DNA from: Betaproteobacteria bacterium
GTDB lineage: Bacteria; Pseudomonadota; Gammaproteobacteria; Burkholderiales; Rhodocyclaceae
Reading direction: 5' to 3'
NCBI GenBank assembly: GCA_028065725.1
Contig: JAPTVL010000474.1
Location: 1 to 39,091, forward strand
Length of the DNA: 39,091 nt
In this document: piece by piece, positions 16,801 through 22,180 of the stretch
Position numbering within the stretch: position 1 is the first letter of the stretch
Layout: each line of letters begins with the position of its first letter
Translations under genes and position numbers: made by a program
Notes under the pieces: generated by a model
Told to the model about the DNA's origin: nothing
Databases searched by the model: none
The model's input: only the letters and a program-made list of their open reading frames with translations

Positions 16801-19686
16801 AATGTGGGCACATTCGACGCGGCCAATCCGGATATCAGGTTCAGCCAGCCGGCGCAGCGTGTGTTCCAGGCGGTGCAATCCTCGCCCAAGGTGACGGCCG
16901 CGCTGCAGGGCCTGATGAAATCGCCGGTATCGCTGGGGGTATTCAACGCCTTCAACAGCCAATACCACAAGGCTGAAATGCTGGCGCGCAAGGGCATCAC
17001 CGGCTTCCGGGATGTGTTCAACGAGACCCAGGCTTTCCTGAACGACATCAACGCGCTCGCCGTGCGCGCGGAGCAGCGGGCGCCGGCGATCTTCCGCGAG
17101 CTGACCGGGATGGCACCCAAGCACATTTTCGACTACTTCCAGGGCGCGGCGAAGGAATCTGACATCGCGGCGATCGGCCCGTGGCTGAACCACGGCACGC
17201 TGTACGGTGGTGGCAACCCACTCGAGGGGCGGGTGTGGACAGACGACCAGTTGCGCGGGAAGTTCGCCGGGATCGGCACCAAGAACCCCGGGCTTGAGCC
17301 GTTGACCGAGAAACAGGTCGAGCTCTACCACCAGGCGCGCGCCGCGATCGACCAGTCTCTGGAGGACAACGCCAAATCGATTATCTTCCGGCACGTCAAC
17401 AAACAGGGCGTCGTGTTCGACAAGGACATGAGCCTGGCCGATGTGGCAGAGGATGTACGCCAGCAGCTGGACGCCAAGATCGAGGAGGCAACCGTCGCGC
17501 TTGAGCACGCGCAGGACCAGGACCGCATCGGCCAGCAGGCGGCTGACGTGGCAGACATCGAGGGCGAGAAAGCGGCGGCCGACTTCCGTGTGGGCGAGGA
17601 GCGCGAGGCGGCGCGACTTGAGAAACTGATCGCAGACATCGAGGCCATGAAGGAAACGGTCACCGGCATCGAGGATCGGGCGAGCGCACTGGCCAAGCAC
17701 GGCTATATGCCGCTGCAGCGCTTCGGCAATAGGACGGTCACCGCGCGCGACGCCGAGGGAAAGGTGCAATTCTTCTACACCACAGACGGCCGGCCGCTGG
17801 TGCTCGGCTCCGCGAACCAGGAAATGTACCAAGTCGCCGCGGCCGTGCGCCAGTTGCACCCGGAATGGCGGGTCACCACCGGCATCAAGGCCGAGAAGGC
17901 CTGGCAAATGTATAACGGCCTTACCCTTGATGCGCTGGAAAACTTCCTCGACTTCATCGACCCGGAAACCAAGGCCGAGCTCGAGCGCGACCGCACCGTC
18001 CAGGAATTCCTGAAAAACGCGGTCAATAACCGATCCGTGCTCAAGCGTCTGATCCACCGCTCCGGCATGCCCGGCTTTTCGAAGGACGTGCCGCGCGTGC
18101 TCGCGTCGTTCATCACCAGCAGCGCGCGCAATTCTTCGGGCATGTACCACATCGGCGCAGCCAAGAGCCTGGTCGAGGCAATCCCAGACCAGTACGGCGA
18201 CGTGAAGGATGAGGCAAGCGACCTGGTGAAGTACGTCACGGAGCCCGGCGAAGAAGCGAGCAAGCTGCGCGGCTTCCTTTTCTTCCATTTCCTGGGTGGC
18301 TCGATCGCGTCGGCTGTGGTCAATTCGACCCAGACCGTCATAATGACCGCCCCGCACCTGAACAAGTTCGCCAGCCTGGCAGACGTGGTCGCTGCCGTGG
18401 GCCGCGCCGCCAAGGTGGCCGTTCAGGATCCGGCGAAGATCGAGGGCGAAAAAGGCCAGTTCCTGCAGAAGGCCGAGCGTACCGGCATCACGGCGCCGCA
18501 GCAGATATTCCATTTGACCGCGACGGCCGCCAATAACCCGTTCAGTTCCAATCGCAGTTTCCGGTCGTTCATGACGATCTGGGGGAGCCTGTTCAGCACG
18601 GTCGAGGTATTTAACCGTCGCGTCGCATTTGCGGCGGCCTACGATATCGGCAATGGGAACGGCCTCACCGGCGACGCGCTCTACGAATTCGCCAAGGACG
18701 CAGTAGTCGAAACGCAGCTGATCTACAACAAGGGCAATAAGCCGAACCTGGGCCGCGGCGCCGTCGGCTCGACCGTGATGACGTTCAAGCAATACTCGAT
18801 CGGCTACCTAGAGTTGTTACGCCGACTACCGCCCCAGCAGCAGCTACTCATGCTCGGGATCCTGATGATGGCCGCCGGCGGCGAAGGACTGCCGTTCGCC
18901 GGCGATATCGAGGACCTGATCGACACCCTGGGCCAGTGGCTTGGCTTCAGCACCAACACCGGGAAGTGGACGGGCAAGGTAATCCGCAACACCTTGGGCC
19001 CGGAATTCGAGCGGCCGATTCTGAAGGGGCTCGGCGGAATGCTACCGCTGGATCTGCACTCGCGCCTGGGCATGGAGAACCTGATTCCCGGTACGGCATT
19101 CTTCAAGCCCTCCGAAATCGACAAGACCCGGGACGTGGCCGAAGCGGTCGGCCCGGTCGGGAGCGTGCTCCAGAGCCTGTCGCAGTCGCTCCAGCTACTT
19201 GCCCGTGGCAAGTGGGACCAGGCGGCCGTCGGCGCCGCGCCGAAGGCCGCTAGGGACTTCGTCAACGGCTACCACATGATGACCACCGGAGAGTCTACTG
19301 ATCGCATGGGGCGCCTAGCCATGAAGGACGTCACCGCCGGCGAAGCACTTGGGAAGACGGTCGGATTCAACCCACAGCGCGCGGCCGTTGAGAGCGAGTC
19401 CAAGCGGGAAATCATACAGGACCGGAACCTACGGCTGGTGCGCATGGATGAAATCACGAGCGACATCGCCGACGCCATGCTGCGCAGCGACCTGGCTGCG
19501 CGCAAGGACGCGATCGACCGGCTGCACCGGTGGAATATCGACAACCCGGAAATGCGCATCGACCAGCGCCAGGTGATGAGATCGGTGCAGGAGCGGATCC
19601 GAGCGGCCAGGCGGACGAGCCAAGAGCGCTTTATGAAAAGCGTGCCGAAGCCGATGAAGCGGGAAGCGATAGAGTCGCTGAAATAG
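7882..19686 (+). CDS. Giant polyvalent ejection protein (PLxRFG / LPD38 type)
   Basis: The frame encodes 3,934 residues from ATG 7882; a TTG at 7873 is possible but crowds the GGGGG ribosome-binding site. In order I see: two WxDLD motifs near the N-terminus; a hydrophobic Ala/Gly segment (125-165); a phosphoribosyltransferase PRPP loop VLVDNVIGTGATL (about 763); a DdrB-like ParB domain with GNGRAAG (about 917); an Ala/Glu-rich coiled coil (about 1274-1315); an LPD1-like domain with AHEWFHGVDNYF (HExxH at about 1821); PWYFSALSRAID plus further large-polyvalent-protein-associated regions; a second HExxH in FWHEALHAGLNH (about 2655); an ADP-ribosyltransferase-like region starting VYYHGT (about 2834); the PLQRFG motif (about 3277); and an LPD38-like C-terminus with hydrophobic helices (about 3466 and 3657). 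Polyvalent proteins are thought to be delivered with the genome to protect it or reprogramme the host. Enzyme activities are inferred from motifs only. Confidence 0.9.
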   Translation: MGKSNDGWIDLDISGTPSGASASGGSGDWVDLDLNAAPEPRSLLKEVPTQLYAGAAIDLLKQIGQAMQWMSEPGHTMYDQGKRLQDWAAEYEAESPSLAPQVEGRGLIGRALSTGARAMAPSTAIMVPAALGVAAAPVLGVAAGTGAAVGAAAGAFGLFGAAQAQDTYDKLLKAGIPDNEARQAGWINLMIEGGGETAADISGLKLFGVLGKAFTKGASPVANAIQGATDAAVLKPFLKQLPKTAAIESSTEFGQNFGEAWIEQKYGAPPEAGASPFQQGVQGAEAALGMTILLAPFGLAGFAQRAKRNEKVATALEDPSQPVADRIAAARIMYAEIADVDKDAAAAWAQNSSIAITADAPIVLDETSAQPGEFAGMTPNEVQGELARRRMPSIAETGADEEAKTAAGVQSIDAAQDPDAAIKATMDAASQPIGPDIGGLITSGTFTPEQERELIAGGRNEQADGQIAQAEQEASDIAEMPSRVPWTAPPDTGTGKTAMQLAFEQADAKRTAEIRGLINTPEIGGQNAETVRSDQGQIGEGGTSGQPGVQPSAVEGGGDLQQPASQPANVGSAPGWSAEAQAQGARPADQPVVIPTTPAEAQALTNDHLAAARNLTRSEESRALIDAEMQRRAQAPAEVSRGTSEIFAHNYPAPGDETDPVRVTARALRTGDPDAISRAAADMAKLAPRGAQLIPVPGAGGTTEANVKLAEAIAQATGGQVADILTGPARARQYEAKKAGQPLSADQIGTALKPGAAVPQNAVLVDNVIGTGATLAAARRALGRAVPVVAYAKETRQHGAPVPKMPEKPTGPVLQNRDRSTAASVTQMAQIAANPDPARLSFSRDFLSGAPTVIKDKTSIPDDQLGAKERIITAAGREIPVQYAVVEAKRLLPSHAVDGIPNPGYDTGAPGKLRVVAGNGRAAGIQAAYRRGTTLRYIDGIIKDAGLHGVPAEAINGMREPVLVRVMSDQDVTPNLGDETNIAAGAELSPVEKAANDARRIDIGGIQFGDDGEITPAAVTQFVQAMPETERAGLIDERGQPTRQAYDRLTNAAFMEAYADPELVSLQSQATDTEARTVMTAMVRAAPAMARLAGAGDLDIRPLVVEAAKAVVNAKRAGIAVSKFAAQSDMTLPDESRAALKFFADNIRSAAKIGEGLFRAATIAGEQAGLPASDMFGNVPRMSRAQILEKLQNDTQGQENLGEQAGAGAAGQHAGGQAANAERPASGGAAAQVGPGAEQASRTYNPNQRGLELEPPSPAERPSLALAGETPAELKARGEAEAAAARAKAAEEKAAKEAADKARLEAEAKARNQIGAANFELTAPAAGGRAAMKAASAKAAMDQLAGQADIFSQPASALSAPDLLRAAAAKMEEAPEPKTQAAAGQNLVGQMVKFKIAAPSGPTTAVGRVLSVRQDGKLDIRLQQGGYVQIDPADVTPFETTAKTISDFGEKIAGARKDYAAKLAEAKSVDVATMPLSQSWPEPDYKKLIDGGVNPWAAAFMHAARDEIPTKPSQSWKLQRWVAQVEQLRDVALGLADGKYSVDRAKELLAASKALKPVADRLNLYQEVGHSKSLKGVRISEGVYSMYNRVAYDPPKVIWSVEAAPAKTAMSRWPKMLASGDTREQAIANFKKAWLETTPEQDATKAVDFQIYSKTGSKEIFIGKKIGKNVAELKGGFANAKEARAWKDANQAELVKMLERYKDVPYERKETNSPRVGIDHRNGANITPEQFTEAFGFRGVQFGNYVEGDLRQRDLNETYDALMDLSGVLGVPSKALSLNGELGLAFGARGTGGKRAPSAHYEPGQVVINLTKARGAGSLAHEWFHGVDNYFSRAAGAGSQYLTETQAIKEGVRTEMVDAFKKVMQAIKESGLSTRSRRLDETRSKPYWSTKLEMAARSFEAYIVAKLQDQGASNDYLANIVSEDYWKAATALGIEKDNTFPYPVEAEMPTVRAAFDHFFQTIETRATEKGMALFSRIDKPWYFSALSRAIDGIGMKSAPASGWKSYIQGLVNKGTVKQAEVEWTGINDWLATQESKVTKEQVQAFMEQGGVKVTEESYSTDAGVTEMEDGTWSVLDGNSKVIKAGFENEEAAQDYMIRHGSTKFADYQLPGSVPGSYRELVLTLPPVADRAFDPSKVEIKRNRVSTTQGTATLYYDGEKFAGPYMDETGTPSNNWMHPESYWIDAARKIWEKGITTPDGRQQVAAKSGGFESTHFPNAGNYLAHTRVNDRILPDGRKVLFVEEIQSDRAQKGRQEGFAGAPLFDVEGPTGVLSARAVDRAEAERVLAEEKRQFPDLDYRIIESKHKAPGIATAPFVTKTDSWTALVIKRLLRYAAEGDYAALAWTRGDQQVERYTSALRKAVDVIEWKKTQEGVQIVGYKGGEVGPESARLRELERRDAEGIEMSPAVTRELARLRERYQQRIRERTKVVDTTEKETALSDAIGKSMAERIINDPNQTGTIEGDGITVSSTGMASYYERIVPSVANEISKKLGGSKVEIIDMSAPRFEVKRDQLTGLWYYVDDAGAGESNFKTREAAQAAADKDNLAETTGIGKQQGLVITPAMREAVMSGQALFKQTGPESANSTMAAAIRSALAPAIARTKIKVNVWNTADEAAAATGVAIPATARAMYHQDEIHLFAGSLDTQLDAEIAFWHEALHAGLNHLFGTASREYEQALTKLASQNRNIRMNAQMWRGLYGVEAMERAQSYGLSEELAKRYVILQSYDEALADLSGANATIAGIKPFLAAVQKFLRSIGLNTLADAMEGKTDAEALALIARARNAVMIDGAHVDVDAMSPAFRESQTGQTQTPEFKAWFGDSRVVDETGQPQVYYHGTANDITAFRPKQAGAIFLSPDPATADDFAQRSENYKRGHNIADETGQNVLPVYVKAENPFDPDSATHMRELRAALGETWEGPDFGNSVGDVAAGRWTALENPVVQAYIKAHHDGFYVYEGGVKNLAVFSPTQVKSAIGNVGTFDAANPDIRFSQPAQRVFQAVQSSPKVTAALQGLMKSPVSLGVFNAFNSQYHKAEMLARKGITGFRDVFNETQAFLNDINALAVRAEQRAPAIFRELTGMAPKHIFDYFQGAAKESDIAAIGPWLNHGTLYGGGNPLEGRVWTDDQLRGKFAGIGTKNPGLEPLTEKQVELYHQARAAIDQSLEDNAKSIIFRHVNKQGVVFDKDMSLADVAEDVRQQLDAKIEEATVALEHAQDQDRIGQQAADVADIEGEKAAADFRVGEEREAARLEKLIADIEAMKETVTGIEDRASALAKHGYMPLQRFGNRTVTARDAEGKVQFFYTTDGRPLVLGSANQEMYQVAAAVRQLHPEWRVTTGIKAEKAWQMYNGLTLDALENFLDFIDPETKAELERDRTVQEFLKNAVNNRSVLKRLIHRSGMPGFSKDVPRVLASFITSSARNSSGMYHIGAAKSLVEAIPDQYGDVKDEASDLVKYVTEPGEEASKLRGFLFFHFLGGSIASAVVNSTQTVIMTAPHLNKFASLADVVAAVGRAAKVAVQDPAKIEGEKGQFLQKAERTGITAPQQIFHLTATAANNPFSSNRSFRSFMTIWGSLFSTVEVFNRRVAFAAAYDIGNGNGLTGDALYEFAKDAVVETQLIYNKGNKPNLGRGAVGSTVMTFKQYSIGYLELLRRLPPQQQLLMLGILMMAAGGEGLPFAGDIEDLIDTLGQWLGFSTNTGKWTGKVIRNTLGPEFERPILKGLGGMLPLDLHSRLGMENLIPGTAFFKPSEIDKTRDVAEAVGPVGSVLQSLSQSLQLLARGKWDQAAVGAAPKAARDFVNGYHMMTTGESTDRMGRLAMKDVTAGEALGKTVGFNPQRAAVESESKREIIQDRNLRLVRMDEITSDIADAMLRSDLAARKDAIDRLHRWNIDNPEMRIDQRQVMRSVQERIRAARRTSQERFMKSVPKPMKREAIESLK
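9461..9658 (+). CDS. Small gene embedded in the giant ORF (+1 frame)
   Basis: A 65-residue frame starts at ATG 9461, six bases after a GGAGGG ribosome-binding site. Its N-terminus, MPRQYEAIRDKLAKGAP, followed by AAAIYNSQHP, looks like small phage proteins that begin YEAIRD and carry an AxxIYN helix. The tail is basic (KRKRKARGLLTSR) and ends in the GLLTS motif seen in neighbouring virion proteins. In the same stretch the giant protein reads as a Gly/Gln/Ser-rich linker without structure, so the embedded frame looks the more constrained of the two. It may be a true overlapping gene with its own product. Confidence 0.6.
   Translation: MPRQYEAIRDKLAKGAPVDSPAYNRAQSRAAAIYNSQHPSQPMSAAHPDGAPKRKRKARGLLTSR
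11459..11641 (+). CDS. Second possible gene embedded in the giant ORF (+1 frame)
   Basis: From ATG 11459 a 60-residue frame runs in the same +1 register as the embedded gene at 9461. Its middle (ALLGNMLEGKPLTPRDQQ, then VAALLRKSD) reads as an ordered helical protein, while the giant frame here is a low-complexity Gly/Ala/Gln linker. A GGAG lies about eleven bases before the ATG, which is weak. The stop at 11641 coincides with the end of the linker. I regard it as plausible but less certain than the first embedded frame. No family is recognised. Confidence 0.4.
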   Translation: MTPKGRRIWASKPGQALLGNMLEGKPLTPRDQQVAALLRKSDQAPSKPVGPTTPTSEASS

Positions 19687-19688
19687 CC

Positions 19689-19757
19689 ATGGATCGAGTC
19701 GGCTGGACCATGGCATTCATCTGGGGGATTACGGCCCTGGCTTGCGTTCTGTCGTAG
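19689..19757 (+). CDS. 22-residue single-membrane-segment peptide
   Basis: An ATG two bases after the giant gene's stop opens a frame whose product is a short charged start followed by a hydrophobic run (WTMAFIWGITALACVLS), a single membrane helix. It may be translated by termination-reinitiation. It is the last + strand frame of the late block. So short a frame cannot be proven coding by sequence alone; the hydrophobic pattern and tight spacing are the evidence. Confidence 0.35.
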   Translation: MDRVGWTMAFIWGITALACVLS

Positions 19758-19771
19758 CGCCCTGCGGCGCT
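19756..19771 (+). terminator. GC-rich hairpin at the end of the late block
   Basis: AGCGCC (19756-19761) pairs with GGCGCT (19766-19771) around a CTGC loop, directly after the last + strand frame and before the convergent leftward operon. No T-run follows immediately on the + strand, so this is at best an atypical terminator or an mRNA-end stabiliser. Confidence 0.3.
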
Positions 19772-19798
19772 GAGTCGGTGAGCGCTCGGTTCTTCTCG

Positions 19799-19813
19799 AT
19801 GGGAATTATATAC
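19799..19813 (+). repeat. Left copy of a 15-bp inverted repeat
   Basis: ATGGGAATTATATAC here is matched exactly, in inverse orientation, at 22132-22146. Each copy sits in a 22-bp imperfect palindrome with GGGA and TCCC arms (19801-19822 here), 16 of 22 positions symmetric. The two copies bracket the lower-GC cluster holding the transposase gene. Possible readings are transposon ends, a regulator-binding site, or chance. Confidence 0.5.
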
Positions 19814-19940
19814 ATGAGTCCCTTTGAATCTTTTTCGAGCGCCGGGCCCGTTTCCTCGCTGGTTTGCTTTTCGGCTTTGGCTTGTATGCGAGAACACGGT
19901 CTGAAATTGCGTCAAGTGCGGCAGGGATTTTCTGTTTCAT
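19806..19940 (-). CDS. 44-residue basic peptide coupled to the transposase gene
   Basis: The ATG at 19940 overlaps the transposase stop as ATGA. The product starts with a helical segment (KIPAALDAISDRVLAYKPK) and continues as a Lys/Arg-rich tail (KPARKRARRSKKIQRD). The motif VLAYKPKPK followed by a basic tail is familiar from small phage proteins of unknown role. The basic tail suggests nucleic-acid binding. Its stop codon lies inside the left inverted-repeat palindrome. The start overlap is the main evidence that it is translated. Confidence 0.6.
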   Translation of the reverse strand: MKQKIPAALDAISDRVLAYKPKPKSKPARKRARRSKKIQRDSCI

Positions 19941-20857
19941 GCAATCAACTCCTGATAGGTAATGTGACGGCCAACCGTGGCAGCAATCATGCTGTTAAGG
20001 CGGTCAAGGGTCTGGCGCTTCACGTTCCCGTCATTCAGGCGAAAAGTGAACTCGTTGACGTAGCGGCCAAGGTGCTTATCGCTGGCATGGTGATAGACCC
20101 CGGTCAGGCCGCGTTTCAGGACAGCCCACACGCTTTCGATGCCATTGGTTGTAACACCATCGCGGACGTATTCCCCGCCGCTATGGTTGACCGTCCCATG
20201 CTTGAAGAACAGCCCAACAAGACCGCTGTAGGCTTTGGCTTCGTCGGTGTGCAGGGTAGAGCCCGCCTCAATATGCGTGTGAATCGCGGTGTGAATGTTC
20301 GCGGTATCCGCTGCGTCAATCGGCTTGGCAATCGTCCTTCCGCCACGTTCGCGCATACCCATGACCGCCGTCTTGCCGACAGAGCCACGGCCAGCGTTCA
20401 GTTTCTTGCTGGCGTGCTTGTTCGCTTCCTTGCCGCCGATGTAGGTTTCGTCAATTTCCACGATGCCGCTAAGGATAGTTGGGTCGTTGCCGCAGGCTTC
20501 GCGGAGCCGTTGCAGAACGAACCAAGCGGATTTTTGCGTGATTCCGATTTCCTTGCTCAACTGCAGGCTGCTAATTCCTTTGCGCGCCGTCACCAGCAAA
20601 TACATGGCATAGAGCCACTTGTGCAGCGGAACGTGCGACCGTTCGAATATCGTGCCAGTGCGGACGGTGAAATCTTCCTTGCACTGGTTGCAGCGGTAGA
20701 AGCCATCCTTGCGCACAGTGACGCGATCACCAAGACCACAGACGGGGCACCGCACGCCAGCGGGCCACAATCGGGATTCAAGATAGACGCGCGCCGATTC
20801 TTGATCGGGGAACATCTGAAAAAGCTGGAAAGTGCTGATAGTGAGATTGTCATTCAT
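19937..20857 (-). CDS. IS1595/ISXO2-type transposase
   Basis: The 306-residue product has an N-terminal zinc ribbon (CPVCG at about residues 38-42, CNQC about 17 residues further), a helical HTH-like part (ISSLQLSKEIGITQKSAWFVL) and an ISXO2-like DDE domain: VEIDETYIGGKE, LHTDEAKAYSGL and TTNGIESVWAVLKRGL, with the acidic residues of the D-D-(N/E) catalytic set. ATG 20857 is chosen because it overlaps the previous stop (ATGA); the frame is open further upstream. Classical IS ends are not evident next to the gene. It lies in a phage operon with unrelated small genes, so it may be a passenger-bearing element or a domesticated enzyme. Confidence 0.85.
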   Translation of the reverse strand: MNDNLTISTFQLFQMFPDQESARVYLESRLWPAGVRCPVCGLGDRVTVRKDGFYRCNQCKEDFTVRTGTIFERSHVPLHKWLYAMYLLVTARKGISSLQLSKEIGITQKSAWFVLQRLREACGNDPTILSGIVEIDETYIGGKEANKHASKKLNAGRGSVGKTAVMGMRERGGRTIAKPIDAADTANIHTAIHTHIEAGSTLHTDEAKAYSGLVGLFFKHGTVNHSGGEYVRDGVTTNGIESVWAVLKRGLTGVYHHASDKHLGRYVNEFTFRLNDGNVKRQTLDRLNSMIAATVGRHITYQELIA

Positions 20858-21171
20858 GGTTTGCCCCAGTATTTCGGTATATCTGCGGGCGGTTTCACAT
20901 CGCTGTCGGAGTCTCCGCCGTTCCTTCTGTGTGCCCACAAGGGGCTTGCATTCAGCATTTCTTCGATAGCGTCCGTGGCCGGTTCGAGCGTGCTGGCCAA
21001 GCCATCCCAATGCGACTGCGCCGCACCCTTACCAAGGCCGTCGTCGAAGTCGTATTCTTCTGACTCGTATAAAAGATTTTCGGCAGCCTTGACGATTGGG
21101 CGCAAATACTCCAGTTCGAGGAATTGCGCTTGGTTGAGTTCGGAGATGGTCGCATTTTCCGTTGTGAGCAA
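20854..21171 (-). CDS. Acidic protein of unknown function upstream of the transposase
   Basis: The frame opens with TTG at 21171, preceded by GAGCGG, and encodes 105 residues: a helical N-terminal half (ELNQAQFLELEYLRPIVKAA), an acidic patch (YESEEYDFDDGLGKG) and a Pro-rich end (DVKPPADIPKYWGKP). No family is recognised. It ends in an ATGA overlap with the transposase, so the two are expected to be co-translated. The TTG start is uncommon; a later start cannot be excluded. Confidence 0.5.
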   Translation of the reverse strand: MLTTENATISELNQAQFLELEYLRPIVKAAENLLYESEEYDFDDGLGKGAAQSHWDGLASTLEPATDAIEEMLNASPLWAHRRNGGDSDSDVKPPADIPKYWGKP

Positions 21172-21189
21172 TGCTATCCGCTCGTTTCT

Positions 21190-21315
21190 CTAAACAATTT
21201 GGTCGTGCATCTCTTTCAGAACTGCTCCTGCGTGTTTAACCAGAATTGTCTCGATTCAGTCCATCGTGCCATCGATCAGGAACACGGCTTGCTCGCTGAA
21301 TGGTTTGTCGCTCAT
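21190..21315 (-). pseudogene. 41-codon frame interrupted by an in-frame TGA
   Basis: ATG 21315 overlaps the previous gene's stop as ATGA, so translation of this frame is expected. After 19 codons (MSDKPFSEQAVFLIDGTMD) an in-frame TGA occurs, and the same frame then continues with 21 sensible helical codons (IETILVKHAGAVLKEMHDQ...) to TAG. A Trp codon at the TGA would restore one 41-residue protein. This may be a nonsense mutation, a sequencing difference, stop readthrough, or a true 19-residue peptide followed by a dead remnant. Confidence 0.45.
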
Positions 21316-21752
21316 GATTGTTGTGCTTGCGTTATCAGGCAATCGGTGCAAAGGAATCTCCGTTCTTTTTCAGACCGTGGATCCTCCGAGTGCCGGCCGC
21401 AATTCATCGTGCATTGTTTGGTAGATATGTAGAACCCTTCGAGTTCATCTGGATTCGCTCTCGGAAACGTGATGGGTGCAACAGAATCGGTACTTGCGGC
21501 GGGTTTGTTGGCCTTTGGCCGCCCAACTGGCAACGCGCTACTTTCCCGTTCTGTTGCATTGCTCTCGATAACCTCGCGCAGGCGGTCAATGAGTTCGCCC
21601 CATTGCCTCTGCCCTTCAGGGTGCATCTTTTCACGGCTGCCAATGAAAACTTCGGCCTGGGACATACTCGTAATTGCCTCGCCGATGAGAAAACGCATTC
21701 GCCCGTTGTCTGTGGCGAGCAACGATATTCTTTGTAAGTAATAATCGCTCAT
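21312..21752 (-). CDS. Unknown protein with C-terminal Cys-rich zinc-binding segment
   Basis: ATG 21752 is favoured by an upstream GGAAAAC; the frame is open further upstream. The 146-residue product has an N-terminal helical region (YYLQRISLLATDNGRMRFLI), a middle helix (RQWGELIDRLREVIES), a Pro/Ala linker and a C-terminal cluster CTMNCGRH...RRFLCTDCL, two CxxC-like pairs that could bind zinc. No family is recognised. It belongs to the lower-GC leftward cluster and overlaps the interrupted frame downstream by ATGA. Confidence 0.55.
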   Translation of the reverse strand: MSDYYLQRISLLATDNGRMRFLIGEAITSMSQAEVFIGSREKMHPEGQRQWGELIDRLREVIESNATERESSALPVGRPKANKPAASTDSVAPITFPRANPDELEGFYISTKQCTMNCGRHSEDPRSEKERRFLCTDCLITQAQQS

Positions 21753-21796
21753 GTTTTCCGACACCCGCAAAGATCTTGGCATACTCAAATCCTTCT

Positions 21797-22051
21797 TTAT
21801 TGTCCGAACACTGCAGGACAATCTTCGCGATGCATATCCGCTGACCACGCGCCGCAGTAATCGCATTGCCATGCATCACGCAATGAATCGATTGCTCTGT
21901 CGTACAACACTCCGTCCGCAGCGTCCCATCCGTCAAGCCATATCGACTGCATCCACTCAACGGCATCACTCTGCGGAGCCTCGTTTCTCTGTGTGCCGCG
22001 CATGCGTTCGTGGTGCCCGTTGCAATAAACTTGGCGTTGGCTTTCTGTCAT
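21797..22051 (-). CDS. RMF-like small protein with a C-terminal Cys/His knuckle
   Basis: The start at 22051 follows AGGAGAACGTG and shares a base with the previous stop (TGATG). The 84-residue product has an N-terminal half resembling the ribosome modulation factor fold (YCNGHHERMRGTQRNEAPQ, then WLDGWDAADG, like the WLxGWxxA end of RMF), and a C-terminal CDYCGAWSADMHREDCPA segment able to bind zinc. RMF-like domains are frequent in phage small proteins; a ribosome-directed role is possible but not shown. Confidence 0.55.
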   Translation of the reverse strand: MTESQRQVYCNGHHERMRGTQRNEAPQSDAVEWMQSIWLDGWDAADGVLYDRAIDSLRDAWQCDYCGAWSADMHREDCPAVFGQ

Positions 22052-22155
22052 CACGTTCTCCTGTCGTTTGGAATCGGCGACTCCATGACTAGAATGATAC
22101 ATGACTCCCTTTTCGGAGTCAAGGGATTTAAGTATATAATTCCCATTTCTTTCAT
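22051..22155 (-). CDS. 34-residue peptide at the head of the lower-GC cluster
   Basis: ATG 22155 follows an AAAGGA ribosome-binding site. The product starts MKEMGIIYLNPLTPKRESC and ends in a polar tail; its stop overlaps the next start as TGATG. The first codons lie in the right-hand palindrome of the 15-bp inverted repeat. A hairpin (GACTCC/GGAGTC, 22103-22120) lies inside the frame and might affect translation of the genes behind it. Function is unknown. It may be a leader peptide rather than a functional protein. Confidence 0.4.
   Translation of the reverse strand: MKEMGIIYLNPLTPKRESCIILVMESPIPNDRRT
22132..22146 (-). repeat. Right copy of a 15-bp inverted repeat
   Basis: This is the exact inverse match of 19799-19813, and lies in a 22-bp imperfect palindrome (22123-22144) with GGGA and TCCC arms. 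The bases just outside the two copies show no obvious target-site duplication. Confidence 0.5.
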
Positions 22156-22180
22156 GGCTGGTTCCTTTGTGGTTGATGGG

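Noticed and set aside
16789..18792. 667-codon - strand frame under the C-terminal part of the giant gene
   Set aside because: The opposite strand carries the PLxRFG/LPD38 protein with clear motifs; long antisense frames are expected in GC-rich coding DNA.
20858..21010. 51-codon N-terminal extension of the transposase
   Set aside because: The extension is antisense to nothing but overlaps the upstream - strand gene in another frame; the family start and the ATGA overlap support ATG 20857.
19742..21193. Long + strand open frame (483 codons) opposite the transposase and its neighbour
   Set aside because: It is the antisense of well-supported - strand genes, has no recognisable domain and no ribosome-binding site at its start.
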